Below, piece by piece: positions 26,092 to 33,606 of a stretch of 42,889 nt of DNA (within the stretch, counting starts at the first letter, position 1; every line of letters starts with the position of its first letter). The translations under genes were made by a program, and so were the position numbers. The stretch comes from Chloroflexi bacterium UBA4736 (lineage in GTDB: Bacteria > Chloroflexota > Dormibacteria > Dormibacterales > Dormibacteraceae). The notes beneath the pieces were generated by a model. It was given only the letters and a program-made list of their open reading frames with translations. It was not told where the DNA came from and ran no database searches. The stretch lies in the NCBI GenBank assembly GCA_002404015.1, contig DHIW01000095.1:1-42889 (forward strand), read 5' to 3'.

Positions 26092-26967
26092 ATGCCAAGA
26101 CCGCTGCTCAAGCGATTCACCGCAACCACCGCTGCGCTCGTGTTGATCGCGTTCGGCGGGCTGCCGGTGGCCGCCGTCTCGATTCCGGTGCCAACGCCCC
26201 CGCCGGTCGGCCTGCCGGATCCCCACCTGCCGCCGCCCATCCTGCCCGCGCCGATACACACGGCCCCCGCCCCAGGCCCCGGCGTTCCCTCTCTGAAGGC
26301 TCCCAGCGTGCCAGGCGGCCCCCTCAGCGGCACCATCGGCCCGCCCTCCGGGAGCCCTGACTCGGCAGGCGCGCCTGGCTCGACGCCTCCCCAGCCGTAC
26401 CCAGGCCCGCCAGCCGACGAACAGTCGACACTGCCGTCCGAGCCCGGCCGGAACGACCTGGAGAGCCAGCAGTGGGACCTGGCCCAGGCGGCGTACGCGC
26501 TCGACCAGGAGTTCGCCGACTCCGCGCTGCTGGCCCACGGCCTGACCGGCAGGTTCGTCTGGCCGATCGTGTTCAGGAACCGCGCCCCCATCACCCAGCG
26601 GTTCGGCTGCAGCGATCTGGCGGGCGAGCCCTACAACGCTGCCTGCGCCTCGAAGCGCTGGCACACGGGGATCGACCTGGGCCTGTCAAAAGGGACGCCT
26701 ATCTTCGCCTCCGAGACCGGTGTGGCCTACCGTCGCCCGGGCGAGAAGGGGTACGGCAACTACGTCCTGATCAACCACGGCGACGGCTACTACACGCTCT
26801 ACGCCCACCTGAGCGACTTCGCCGTCCAGGACCGGCAGATCGTCCAGAAGGGCGAGCTGATCGGGCTGGCCGGGTCGACCGGGTACTCGACCGGGCCGCA
26901 CCTCCACTTCGAGATCCGGCACGAGGCCGACTACCTGGACCCATGCGCCTTCCTCATGGGTTGCTGA
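26092..26967 (+). CDS. Secreted M23 (LytM) peptidoglycan endopeptidase
   Basis: 291 aa from ATG 26092; in-frame GTG 26059 is an alternative. A signal peptide (RPLLKRFTATTAALVLIAFGGLPVAA) is followed by a Pro/Gly-rich linker to about residue 120. The C-terminal M23 domain has HTGIDLG (metal His and Asp), GYGNYVLINHG, YAHLS and the HLHFEIR motif with the last metal His and the catalytic His. It cuts peptide cross-bridges of peptidoglycan. All catalytic residues are present, so it should be active. Four cysteines (CSDLAGEPYNAAC, C-terminal CAFLMGC) may form disulfides. Overlaps the convergent GNAT gene by 14 nt. Confidence 0.93.
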   Translation: MPRPLLKRFTATTAALVLIAFGGLPVAAVSIPVPTPPPVGLPDPHLPPPILPAPIHTAPAPGPGVPSLKAPSVPGGPLSGTIGPPSGSPDSAGAPGSTPPQPYPGPPADEQSTLPSEPGRNDLESQQWDLAQAAYALDQEFADSALLAHGLTGRFVWPIVFRNRAPITQRFGCSDLAGEPYNAACASKRWHTGIDLGLSKGTPIFASETGVAYRRPGEKGYGNYVLINHGDGYYTLYAHLSDFAVQDRQIVQKGELIGLAGSTGYSTGPHLHFEIRHEADYLDPCAFLMGC

Positions 26968-27499
26968 GCCCGCGATCCCCGGGCGGCAGGCGCTCCTTGA
27001 CCCAGACCATTGAGCGGCCGGTCTCGGCAGGCGCCAACACCGCGTCGGGCTCGACCCGATCAAGGCGGTAACCCAGGCTGCGGGGGACGGCGGCGCTGGC
27101 CTCATTGGCCTCGTCGCAGCGGATCTCCACCCGCTCGATTCCGGGCAGCGCCAGCGCGGCCTCGGTCAGGGCGCCTGCCGCCGCCCTGGCGTACCCCTTC
27201 CGGGCGTGGCGGAGGGCGACCCAGTAGCCGATCTCGAGGACGTTCAGCCCCCGTCGCCAGTGCAGACCGCAGCCGCCGGCGACCTCGCCGTCGCTGAACA
27301 TGCCGTATAGGAAGTCGTCGCCAGGCTTGGCGATCACCTCCTCGGTCTGCTCCAGGCTTGGCCGCTCGGCCGCCCAGGGCATCCAGGGGTGGAGGTGCTC
27401 GAAGCTATCGAGAATTGCCAGGTTCAGGGCCGGCGCGTCCTCGGCCCGCCAGCGGCGGAGCAAGATGGGGCCGGCGGCGATCTCCTCGGGCGGCGTCAC
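26954..27499 (-). CDS. GNAT family N-acetyltransferase (RimJ/RimL type)
   Basis: 181 aa from GTG 27499. ILLRRWRAEDAPALNLAI opens it as in RimJ/RimL-type enzymes. EIGYWVALRHARKGYARAAAGAL holds the acetyl-CoA pyrophosphate loop (normally Q/RxxGxG/A; here RHARKGYA), then RVEIRCDEANEASAAVPRSLGYR. It probably acetylates a protein N-terminus or small molecule. A frame reaching 27583 translates structured element B and is not used. The GTG follows TAATCT by 7 nt with no ribosome binding site: leaderless. Confidence 0.9.
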   Translation of the reverse strand: MTPPEEIAAGPILLRRWRAEDAPALNLAILDSFEHLHPWMPWAAERPSLEQTEEVIAKPGDDFLYGMFSDGEVAGGCGLHWRRGLNVLEIGYWVALRHARKGYARAAAGALTEAALALPGIERVEIRCDEANEASAAVPRSLGYRLDRVEPDAVLAPAETGRSMVWVKERLPPGDRGLSNP

Positions 27500-27506
27500 C
27501 GGGACC

Positions 27507-27512
27507 AGATTA
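27507..27512 (-). promoter_or_regulatory. TANNNT -10 box (TAATCT) before GNAT gene
   Basis: TAATCT in a small AT-rich patch (TTTATTTAATCT) ends 7 nt before GTG 27499. Leaderless start likely. Confidence 0.5.
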
Positions 27513-27538
27513 AATAAAGACCAAACGCGGCAGGAAGG

Positions 27539-27653
27539 GTCGGCTCCGCCGGCGCGAATGAGTCGAGAAATCCAATCGCGCACCAGCGCAATAAGTAGCC
27601 AAAGAGGGAGGTAGGGTCCGGGGGAGGAACCGCCAGGTTCTTCCCCGGTCTTT
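27539..27653 (+). repeat. Structured intergenic element, copy B
   Basis: Second copy of the element at 12571-12684. Hairpin 1 is GTCGGC-TCC-GCCGGC (6 bp, one G-T pair), with the same TCC loop as copy A. The core shares TGAGT.GA.AAATC followed by AATCGCGCACCA. Hairpin 2 (27618-27648) pairs CC, GGGGAG and GAACC with GGTTC, TTCCCC and GG around a GCCA loop. Stem sequences differ between copies while pairing is kept. It lies between the divergent GNAT and Xre/RES genes. Confidence 0.6.
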
Positions 27654-27702
27654 ACCTTGCATATTGCTTGCGCTTGTGGATCGCTTGCATCAGAATGACG
27701 GC

Positions 27703-28065
27703 ATGTCGCGCAGCGCAGCCGCCCCCCTGCTCGGCGAGGCGGGGGGCCTGGTCACGTTGAACCGGATCCGGGACAGCTTCGGGCTGAGCGAGGCCGAGCT
27801 CGGCCGCCTCTTCGGGGTGTCCCGGCAGGCTGTCGACCAGTGGCGCCGGCGCGGCATCCCCGCCACCCGGGCCGCGGACGTGGACCGGGTCGGCGAGCTG
27901 GCGGGGCTCCTCCACCGCCGCCTGCTGCCGCGCCGGCTACCCCAGGTCGTGCGCACGCCGGCCACCGGCCTGCGCGGGCGCACCCTCCTGCAGGTCCTGG
28001 AGTCCGACGGCCCGGCGCCGATCTACGCCTACCTTTCGCGCCTCTACTCCTACGCGGGCGCTTGA
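27703..28065 (+). CDS. Xre-type antitoxin of RES toxin-antitoxin pair
   Basis: 120 aa from ATG 27703; TTG 27664 or GTG 27676 in frame are alternatives. A helix-turn-helix (RIRDSFGLSEAELGRLFGVSRQAVDQWRRRG) occupies about 20-52, followed by a C-terminal region of the Xre/MbcA/ParS antitoxin type that would bind the toxin. It probably represses its own promoter. Its stop overlaps the toxin start (TTGA), the usual coupled arrangement. Structured element B lies just upstream. Confidence 0.75.
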   Translation: MSRSAAAPLLGEAGGLVTLNRIRDSFGLSEAELGRLFGVSRQAVDQWRRRGIPATRAADVDRVGELAGLLHRRLLPRRLPQVVRTPATGLRGRTLLQVLESDGPAPIYAYLSRLYSYAGA

Positions 28066-28586
28066 GGCATGTCCACCGCGAGGGCGTCTACTTCCGCGTC
28101 TGCGACCCCGACTGGACGGATTGCGGCGACACGTCGCACAACCGTCGGATGGGCGGCCGCTGGAACCCGCGCGGCCGCTTCGGCGCCCTCTACCTGAACG
28201 CCACCCGCGAGGTCGCGGCGGCCAACGCTCGCGTCAACTTCGCCGGCGAGATGCACCTCCTGCACGACCTGCGACCGGAGTACCGGCCCGACCTCCAGAG
28301 CTTCGAGGTCCCCGCCGCTGAGTACCTGGACGCTGTGACGCCTGAGGGCGTGGCGGAGCTGGGCCTGCCCGCCGGCTACCCCGGGCGCGTCGGCTGGCGG
28401 CGCTGCCAGGCGGTTGGGCTGGCCGCCTACGAGGCCGGCGAGCCGGGCGTGGCCTGCCGCTCGGCGGCCGAGGCGGACGCGGGCGATTGGGTCGGCGAGG
28501 AACTGGCGCTGTTCGACCGCGGCGGCGCGGGGACGGGGGCCCGCCCTAGGCGCCGGCTCAAGTTCAGCCGCTGGTACCCGGAGTGA
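28062..28586 (+). CDS. RES-domain toxin (NAD+-degrading type)
   Basis: 174 aa from TTG 28062, overlapping the antitoxin stop. The N-terminus GVYFRVCDPDW, then GGRWNPRGRFGALYLNATREVAAANARV, matches the RES domain (conserved Arg, Tyr and Glu), and VACRSAAEADAGDW carries the conserved Ser. RES toxins such as MbcT, ParT and Res consume NAD+. The ORF scan extends it back to 27840 in antisense-like sequence over the antitoxin; the TTG is preferred because homology begins at residue 8 after it. Confidence 0.78.
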   Translation: MRHVHREGVYFRVCDPDWTDCGDTSHNRRMGGRWNPRGRFGALYLNATREVAAANARVNFAGEMHLLHDLRPEYRPDLQSFEVPAAEYLDAVTPEGVAELGLPAGYPGRVGWRRCQAVGLAAYEAGEPGVACRSAAEADAGDWVGEELALFDRGGAGTGARPRRRLKFSRWYPE

Positions 28587-28634
28587 CCGTGACGCAGTAA
28601 CGGAGGTGGCCCATGACGCGTTTTACCTGCAGCC

Positions 28635-29339
28635 ATGTCGTGGGGGCGCAGGGGGCTCAGAGCGGTGTTGGTCTTGCTGTCGGCGGCGGCAGCGGTGGCG
28701 CCCGGCCCGGCGTTCGCCTCGGAGCGCTGGCTGCACTCCGACCACGACGTCCTCCTGGGATACGGCTGCACCACCTTCGAGCTGGAGCCGTTCGATCCCC
28801 GCTTCGACTGCCCACCCGGCTGGCACGTCCACGAGGGCATCGACTTCGACACTCCGGTCGGCACCCCCGTCTACGCCGGCCTGCCGGGAAAGGTCGTCTC
28901 CGTCGGCGGTCCCGGCACCGACCTCAAGGATTTCGGGCCCAACTACGTGCTGCTCTGGCTCGACGAGGGCCATGACGCGATGCTCGGCCACCTCTCGGGG
29001 GCGGTTGTGGCCGCCGGCCAGCACCTGGCGGCTGGCAGCCTGGTCGGCTACACGGGTGACCTGGGTGAGACCAACGTGCCCAACCTGCACCTCGAGATCC
29101 GGCCCCACGGCGGCAGCGCGTACACCTCGGTCGACGCGGCCCCCTACCTGACGCTCAAGCACAGCGCCAGCCTGGACACTCCGCCCGACAGCCCCGTGGC
29201 GACGACGGGATCTGCCCCCATCGTAAGCCCGGCCAGCGCCCCCGCCCCCGGCCCCTGGATCCAGGTGGCGTACGCCGGGCTGGTGCTGCTGGCACTCGGT
29301 TCGCTGGTCGTAGGGGGAATCAGATACGGTCGTCGGTAG
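28635..29339 (+). CDS. Membrane-anchored M23 (LytM)-like endopeptidase
   Basis: 234 aa. A signal peptide (RGLRAVLVLLSAAAAVAPGPAFA) leads an M23 domain at about 40-175 with HVHEGIDFDTPVGTPVYAG, MLGHLS and NLHLEIRP. A Pro/Ala-rich linker and a C-terminal helix (AYAGLVLLALGSLVVGGI) with basic end anchor it. HxxxD and HxH are present, so it may be active. The strong ribosome binding site (GGAGGTGG at 28602) actually serves ATG 28613, which is in another frame; ATG 28635 is 27 nt away. Either the leader is unusual or a small indel separates them. Confidence 0.88.
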   Translation: MSWGRRGLRAVLVLLSAAAAVAPGPAFASERWLHSDHDVLLGYGCTTFELEPFDPRFDCPPGWHVHEGIDFDTPVGTPVYAGLPGKVVSVGGPGTDLKDFGPNYVLLWLDEGHDAMLGHLSGAVVAAGQHLAAGSLVGYTGDLGETNVPNLHLEIRPHGGSAYTSVDAAPYLTLKHSASLDTPPDSPVATTGSAPIVSPASAPAPGPWIQVAYAGLVLLALGSLVVGGIRYGRR

Positions 29340-29341
29340 CC

Positions 29342-29347
29342 TATCCT
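29342..29347 (+). promoter_or_regulatory. TANNNT -10 box (TATCCT) before DUF1003 operon
   Basis: TATCCT ends 9 nt before ATG 29357; no ribosome binding site. Leaderless-type spacing. Confidence 0.45.
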
Positions 29348-29356
29348 TGGCCCCCG

Positions 29357-30256
29357 ATGAGCGATTCCAAGTACCGGGCGCACCCTCGCCTGGTCCAGCG
29401 CAAGCAGATGAAGGCGGCGGTCGTGGCGGACGAGCACGTCGGGCTCAACGGCCGGCTGGCCGCCTGGCTGACGAAACGGGTCGGCTCGATGTGGGTCGTG
29501 TACTTCACGGTCACCTTCGTCCTGTTGTGGATGGCACTCGCCACCTGGGGTCCACTCCACCGGGCTGACCCCTATCCCTTCCCGTTCCTCCTCTTCCTGG
29601 GAAACGTGGTCCAGCTGCTGCTCGTCTTCGTGATCCTGGTGGGGCAGCAGGTGCTCGGCAGGGCGGCGGATCGGCGGGGGATGCAGACATATGAGGACGC
29701 CGAAGCGATTTTCGAAGAGGTCGCCCGGCTCCACGACCACCTGCAGGAGCAGGACGAGATCCTGTACCAGGGCATCAACGTCGTGGAGCACAACCCGCAC
29801 CCCTGGATCAAGGCCAGGAAGCTGCAGCCGCCGGCGCTGGCGAAGGACCAGCTGGTCGGCCGCAACGGTCGGATCGCCGCCTGGATCACCCACCGGGTTG
29901 GCAGCATGTGGGCTTTCTACGTGGCCTTCATCTTCCAGTTCGGCTGGATCGGCCTGGCGCAGGCCGGTCTGATCAAGTTCGACCCCTACCCCTTTGCCTT
30001 CCTGCTCTTCATATCCAGCCTGCTCCAGCTGATCTTCATGTTCGTGATCATGGTCGGCCAGGACGTCCTCGGGCGAACCGGCGACAAGCGCTCGCAGCAA
30101 ACCTTCCTGGATGCCGAGGCCATCCTGCACGAGTGCCTTAGGCTGCAGGAGCACCTCACCTCGCAAGACCGCACCATCGTCAAGATCTGTACCTACATCA
30201 AGAACCACGCCCCCCAGGACCACCCCATCCACGCGGAGCTGAGAGAAAGGTCGTGA
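29357..30256 (+). CDS. Tandem double-DUF1003 membrane protein
   Basis: 299 aa holding two copies of DUF1003 in one chain (about 25-145 and 155-285). Copies share VG.NGR.AAW.T.RVGSMW, a two-helix hairpin around DPYPF.FLLF, and VLGR..D.R..QT..DAEAI. Each copy has two membrane helices, so four in all. Members are usually single-domain. DUF1003 function is not established. First gene of a three-gene membrane operon; the next gene starts within its stop codon (GTGA). Confidence 0.88.
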   Translation: MSDSKYRAHPRLVQRKQMKAAVVADEHVGLNGRLAAWLTKRVGSMWVVYFTVTFVLLWMALATWGPLHRADPYPFPFLLFLGNVVQLLLVFVILVGQQVLGRAADRRGMQTYEDAEAIFEEVARLHDHLQEQDEILYQGINVVEHNPHPWIKARKLQPPALAKDQLVGRNGRIAAWITHRVGSMWAFYVAFIFQFGWIGLAQAGLIKFDPYPFAFLLFISSLLQLIFMFVIMVGQDVLGRTGDKRSQQTFLDAEAILHECLRLQEHLTSQDRTIVKICTYIKNHAPQDHPIHAELRERS

Positions 30257-30990
30257 GCACCCTGGCCGTCGTCGTGCTTGCCACCTTCTTCGCGTCCTGT
30301 GTCGAGGCCGTGGAGGCGGTGACCATCGTGGTCGGAGTCGGCACGACCCGAGGCTGGCGCTCGGTCTGGCTGGGCACGATCTCGGCGCTGGTGGTGCTGG
30401 TCCTGGTGGTGGTCGTCTTCGGCGTCGCCCTGGCCAATGTCCCGATCGTGCCGCTTCGGCTGGTGGTGGGCACCCTGCTGCTCATCTTCGGGCTCGGCTG
30501 GCTGCGCAAGGGGATCCGCCGGGTCGCCGTCAAGGGCCTCGCCGGCGACCAGTTCAACGAAGAACTGGATGAGTCGGACATTCCGGCCACCGGAGTGGAC
30601 TGGACCGCGTTCGTGCTGGCGTTCAAGGGAGTCCTGCTCGAGGGCATCGAGGTCGCCTTCATCGTGGTCACCTTCGGCGTGACAGCCAACCAGCTGGGGG
30701 CGGCCGCCGCCGCCGGGGTGGCCGCCGTTGTGGTCACCGCCGGGATCGGGTTCGCCGTCCATCCCGCTCTCCGCAGGATCCCGCGCAGCATGCTGATCCT
30801 CCTGGTGGGCCTGATGCTCTCCAGCTTCGGCACGTTCTGGTCGGTCGAAGGCCTGGGCATCACCTGGCCGGGCTCGGACGCCGCCATCCTCGCCCTGATC
30901 GGCTTCTACGTGATCGTGGCGGCGGCCCTGCTGGCCTCGGAGCGCGCCGCCCACCAGGCGGCTTCCGCACGCCTCGGGCCGGCCACCTAG
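30253..30990 (+). CDS. COG4280-like polytopic membrane protein
   Basis: 245 aa with about six membrane helices. VVLATFFASCVEAVEAVTIVVGVGTTRGW at the start and AFKGVLLEGIEVAFIVVTFG in the second half are two copies of an E-x-E/G-x-E helix, suggesting an inverted-repeat transporter of the LysE/TerC/UPF0016-like type. I recall this family as COG4280, uncharacterised; ion transport is a guess from the acidic membrane motifs. GAGAAAGG precedes GTG 30253, which overlaps the DUF1003 stop. Confidence 0.8.
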   Translation: MSTLAVVVLATFFASCVEAVEAVTIVVGVGTTRGWRSVWLGTISALVVLVLVVVVFGVALANVPIVPLRLVVGTLLLIFGLGWLRKGIRRVAVKGLAGDQFNEELDESDIPATGVDWTAFVLAFKGVLLEGIEVAFIVVTFGVTANQLGAAAAAGVAAVVVTAGIGFAVHPALRRIPRSMLILLVGLMLSSFGTFWSVEGLGITWPGSDAAILALIGFYVIVAAALLASERAAHQAASARLGPAT

Positions 30991-31200
30991 GTGCCCGTCG
31001 GAGCCTGGATCGCGACCTTCGGGCGCTTCTGGTACCACTTCGTGGTCGGGGACGACTGGACGATCGCCGCCACGGTCGTCGGGGGCCTGATCGTCACCTT
31101 CGCCCTGTCGCGGATGGGCTTGGCTGCCTGGTGGCTCATGCCCGCTGCGGCTATCCTGAGCCTGGCCCTGAGCCTGTGGCGGGCCCGACGAACGGCCTAG
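30991..31200 (+). CDS. Small two-helix membrane protein
   Basis: 69 aa beginning at GTG immediately after the COG4280-like gene's TAG. Two hydrophobic helices (IAATVVGGLIVTFALSRMGL, AWWLMPAAAILSLALSLW) and an Arg-rich end. Unknown family; position suggests it works with the COG4280-like protein. Its stop overlaps the convergent MMPL fragment's stop. Confidence 0.6.
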   Translation: MPVGAWIATFGRFWYHFVVGDDWTIAATVVGGLIVTFALSRMGLAAWWLMPAAAILSLALSLWRARRTA

Positions 31201-31823
31201 CCTCGGAGCCAGGCCCTCGCCGCGGGCGGCAGCAGGATGAGCACGGCGGCAGTCGCCAGCAGCAGGTCGGCGGCGCTCCAGATGCCGAAGTCGCGGACCA
31301 TGGGCACCGGGCTGACGGCCAGCACCCCGAACCCGATCGCCAGCGCGAGCGCGGAAGCGACGATCGCGGGACCCACCCGCCGCGAGGCGAGGGCTGACGC
31401 CTCCAGGGCGGCGAGGCCCTGGGCCAGCTCGCGGCGGTAGCGCGCCAGCCAGAGCACGCTGAACTCGGTGGCGAAGGCGACCACGACGCCCGCCAGCAAG
31501 ACCGTGATGGGGCTGGAGCGGGCGCCCGACAGGAACAGGAGCCCCGTCGCCCAGCCGGCCGCCACCACAGCCGGCAGAACGGCCAGGAGCGCCGGCCGGG
31601 CGCGGCGATAGGCGACCAGCAGCACCCCCAGCACCAGGACCAGGGCCAGGACGTTCAGGACGACCTGGTCCTGGCGCATGCGGCCCAGGGCCTGGGCGGC
31701 CAGCACCGCCAGCCCGGCCGGGTAAGCTCGGTAGCCGGCCGGCGGCGAGGCGGCTGCCTTGTCCAGCCCCGAGACCAGCCTCTGGTCCTCCTCCACCGAC
31801 GTCAGTCGGCTGATGCCGAACAC
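31197..31823 (-). pseudogene. 5'-truncated MMPL/RND-type exporter, C-terminal fragment
   Basis: 208 aa that match only the last third of an RND/MMPL exporter: the end of a periplasmic loop (SGLDKAAASPPAGYRAYPAG) and then five or six membrane helices with the typical ATEFSVLWLARYRRE and VSPVPMVRDFG motifs. Full proteins are 700-1,000 aa. Homology stops abruptly at about 31823, where an MpaB fragment on the other strand begins. No start signal is visible, so it is probably not functional. Confidence 0.8.
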
Positions 31824-32270
31824 GACCTTCGTCGGCCCGCTCGGCGACGGCGAGCGGCAGGCTTACGTGCGTGAGTCGCGGACGGTGGGCGAGCTCCTCG
31901 GGATCCCCCCCTCGCCTTCGCCGCGGACCTGGCGGCGTTCGATGCCTACCTGGAGCGCGTGACGCGCAACGAGCTGTCGGTGGACGAGCGGGCGCGCTCT
32001 CTCGCGCAAGCCGTGTTCAAGCCGCCGCTGCGCCTGCCGTCTGACGCCGGCTTTCCACTCCGCGCCATCACCGCCGGGCTGCTGCCGGTCCGCCTGCGGG
32101 AGGCCTATAGGCTGCCCTGGGGCCGGCCCCAGCGGGCCGCCTTCGCCCTGGCCCGAGGAGGGCTGCGACGGGTCGGCCCGCTGGTTCCCCGGCAACTCCG
32201 GGACGTGCCGCAGGCCAGAATTGCCGAAAGGCGGATCCGTTCTTCAAAGGAGATTGGGCATGGCGGTTGA
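31822..32270 (+). pseudogene. 5'-truncated, frameshifted MpaB/DUF2236-type protein
   Basis: Frame 31822-31911 reads TTFVGPLGDGERQAYVRE.RTVGELLGIPP. The next frame from about 31912 continues FAADLAAFDAYLERVTRNELSVDERARSLAQAV...RQLRDVPQARIAERRIRS to TGA 32270. Joined, they match the C-terminal part of oxygenase-MpaB (DUF2236) proteins. The frame change sits in a run of seven C (31905-31911). The N-terminal half is missing. The tail overlaps the OsmC start. Confidence 0.7.
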
Positions 32271-32685
32271 GTCGAAGGCAGAGGCGACGTGGCAGGGCGA
32301 TCTCATGAGCGGTTCGGGGAGCGTCAAGCCCGCCTCGGGGTCATTCCCGGAGCTGGCCCTGACATGGAAGCAGCGGGCCGAGGTGCGCGAGGGCGGCACG
32401 AGCCCCGAGGAACTGATCGCGGCCGCCGAGGCGGGCTGCTTCTCGATGGCCCTCTCCCACGGCCTGGCCCAGGCCGGCCACAAGGCCGAGCGGCTCACCA
32501 CCTCGGTCTCGGTCGGATTCCAGGCCGGCGAGGGTATCACCGGAATCCAGGTCAGGGTCCGCGGCAGGGTTCCCGGGCTCGACGACGCCGGCTTCAAGAA
32601 GGCGGCCGAGGACGCCGGTCACAACTGCCCGGTGTCCAAGGCCCTGGGGGGCACCACCATCACCGTCGACGCCGCCCTGGAGTGA
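32260..32685 (+). CDS. OsmC/Ohr-family peroxidase-like protein
   Basis: 141 aa from ATG 32260, AAAGGAGA 6 nt upstream. The two reactive cysteines are present: AEAGCFSMALS and HNCPVSKAL, at usual spacing. Opening AEATWQGDLMSGSGSV and TSPEELIAAAEAGC are typical of OsmC rather than Ohr. Reduces organic hydroperoxides with the two thiols, cytosolic. Its start lies inside the tail of the MpaB remnant. Confidence 0.93.
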   Translation: MAVESKAEATWQGDLMSGSGSVKPASGSFPELALTWKQRAEVREGGTSPEELIAAAEAGCFSMALSHGLAQAGHKAERLTTSVSVGFQAGEGITGIQVRVRGRVPGLDDAGFKKAAEDAGHNCPVSKALGGTTITVDAALE

Positions 32686-32728
32686 AGGAGCTGGGGGGGT
32701 CGGCGGGGAAGGGCTCCGCCCGGCGCCC

Positions 32729-32752
32729 GAGGGGGGAGGCCCCCCTCCTTTC
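32729..32752. terminator. Bidirectional terminator candidate
   Basis: GAGGGGGG-AGG-CCCCCCTC, a perfect 8-bp stem with a 3-nt loop, followed by CTTTC, between the convergent OsmC and methyltransferase genes. A second stem (GGGC-TCC-GCCC at 32710-32720) precedes it. Confidence 0.5.
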
Positions 32753-32776
32753 AACCTGGGTGAAGGCCCCCAGCCT

Positions 32777-33601
32777 TCAAGCAGGACGCCGGTCTCCGAT
32801 GTAGAGCAGGTGGCCGGAGATGCCCTGGATGGAGGGGTCGGCCGCCGCCTCGTAGGCGATGTCCATCAGCGCCTCCCAGGCCGCCTCGTCGCGTTCGCGC
32901 AGCTCGGCCGCCTGCTCCTGGACCAGGTAGAGGATGCCCTGTGACGCCAGCAGCCGGCGGCTGGCGAAGCCGCCCGACTCGAAGAACTTCGCCACCTCGT
33001 CCGGCCGGAAGAGGTAGGCGTCGGTGAAGCGCCCCTTCTCCTGGTTCCGGTAGACGCCCTCATCGAGCAGTCGGCGCACGTCGGCCAGCCGGCCGCTGCC
33101 GCCTTCGAACAGGACGCCCAGCATCCAGCCGTAGCGGCCCATGACGGTCGCGAAGAGCCGGCCATCAGGCTTCAGCACCCGGTGCGCCCCGGCCAGTGCG
33201 CGGCGGCGGTCGGCCGCCTCCACGAGGTGGTAGAAGGGACCCAGGGCCAGCACCGCGTCGAACTCCCCGTCGGCGAATCGCGAGAGATCGCGGGCGTCCA
33301 GCTCCAGGATCTCCTCGACGGCGACCCCGGCGGCAGCGACCTCGCGGCGGGCGATGTCGAGCTGGGCCGGCGAGAGGTCGCCCAGCACAACCTGGTGCCC
33401 GCGCTCCGCCAGCCAGATCGTCCATCGGCCCGGGCCACCGCCCAGGTCGAGGACCCGAGAGCCCGGCGCCAGCCACTCCGTGAACGCGCGCCGGTGGACC
33501 TCCCACTCCACCCCGCCGTCGAACGGCGCCGCCAGGCGGTGCCACTCCGACTCGCCGCGGAGCCCGTAGTATTCGCGGACGCGGTCGACGCTGTCGGGCA
33601 C
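32777..33601 (-). CDS. Class I SAM-dependent methyltransferase
   Basis: 274 aa. SAM motif I VLDLGGGPGRW (about 50-60), motif II acidic loop (VVLGDLSPAQL), EILELDARDLSRFADGEFDAVLALGPFYHL (motif IV) and HRVLKPDGRLFATVM (motif VI). Small-molecule methyltransferase of the ubiE-like type; substrate unknown. GTG start 5 nt after the luciferase-like gene's stop, so likely cotranscribed. Confidence 0.9.
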   Translation of the reverse strand: MPDSVDRVREYYGLRGESEWHRLAAPFDGGVEWEVHRRAFTEWLAPGSRVLDLGGGPGRWTIWLAERGHQVVLGDLSPAQLDIARREVAAAGVAVEEILELDARDLSRFADGEFDAVLALGPFYHLVEAADRRRALAGAHRVLKPDGRLFATVMGRYGWMLGVLFEGGSGRLADVRRLLDEGVYRNQEKGRFTDAYLFRPDEVAKFFESGGFASRRLLASQGILYLVQEQAAELRERDEAAWEALMDIAYEAAADPSIQGISGHLLYIGDRRPA

Positions 33602-33606
33602 CGTCT

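Noticed and set aside
27500..27583. Extended GNAT N-terminus
   Set aside because: These 28 codons translate structured element B rather than enzyme sequence.
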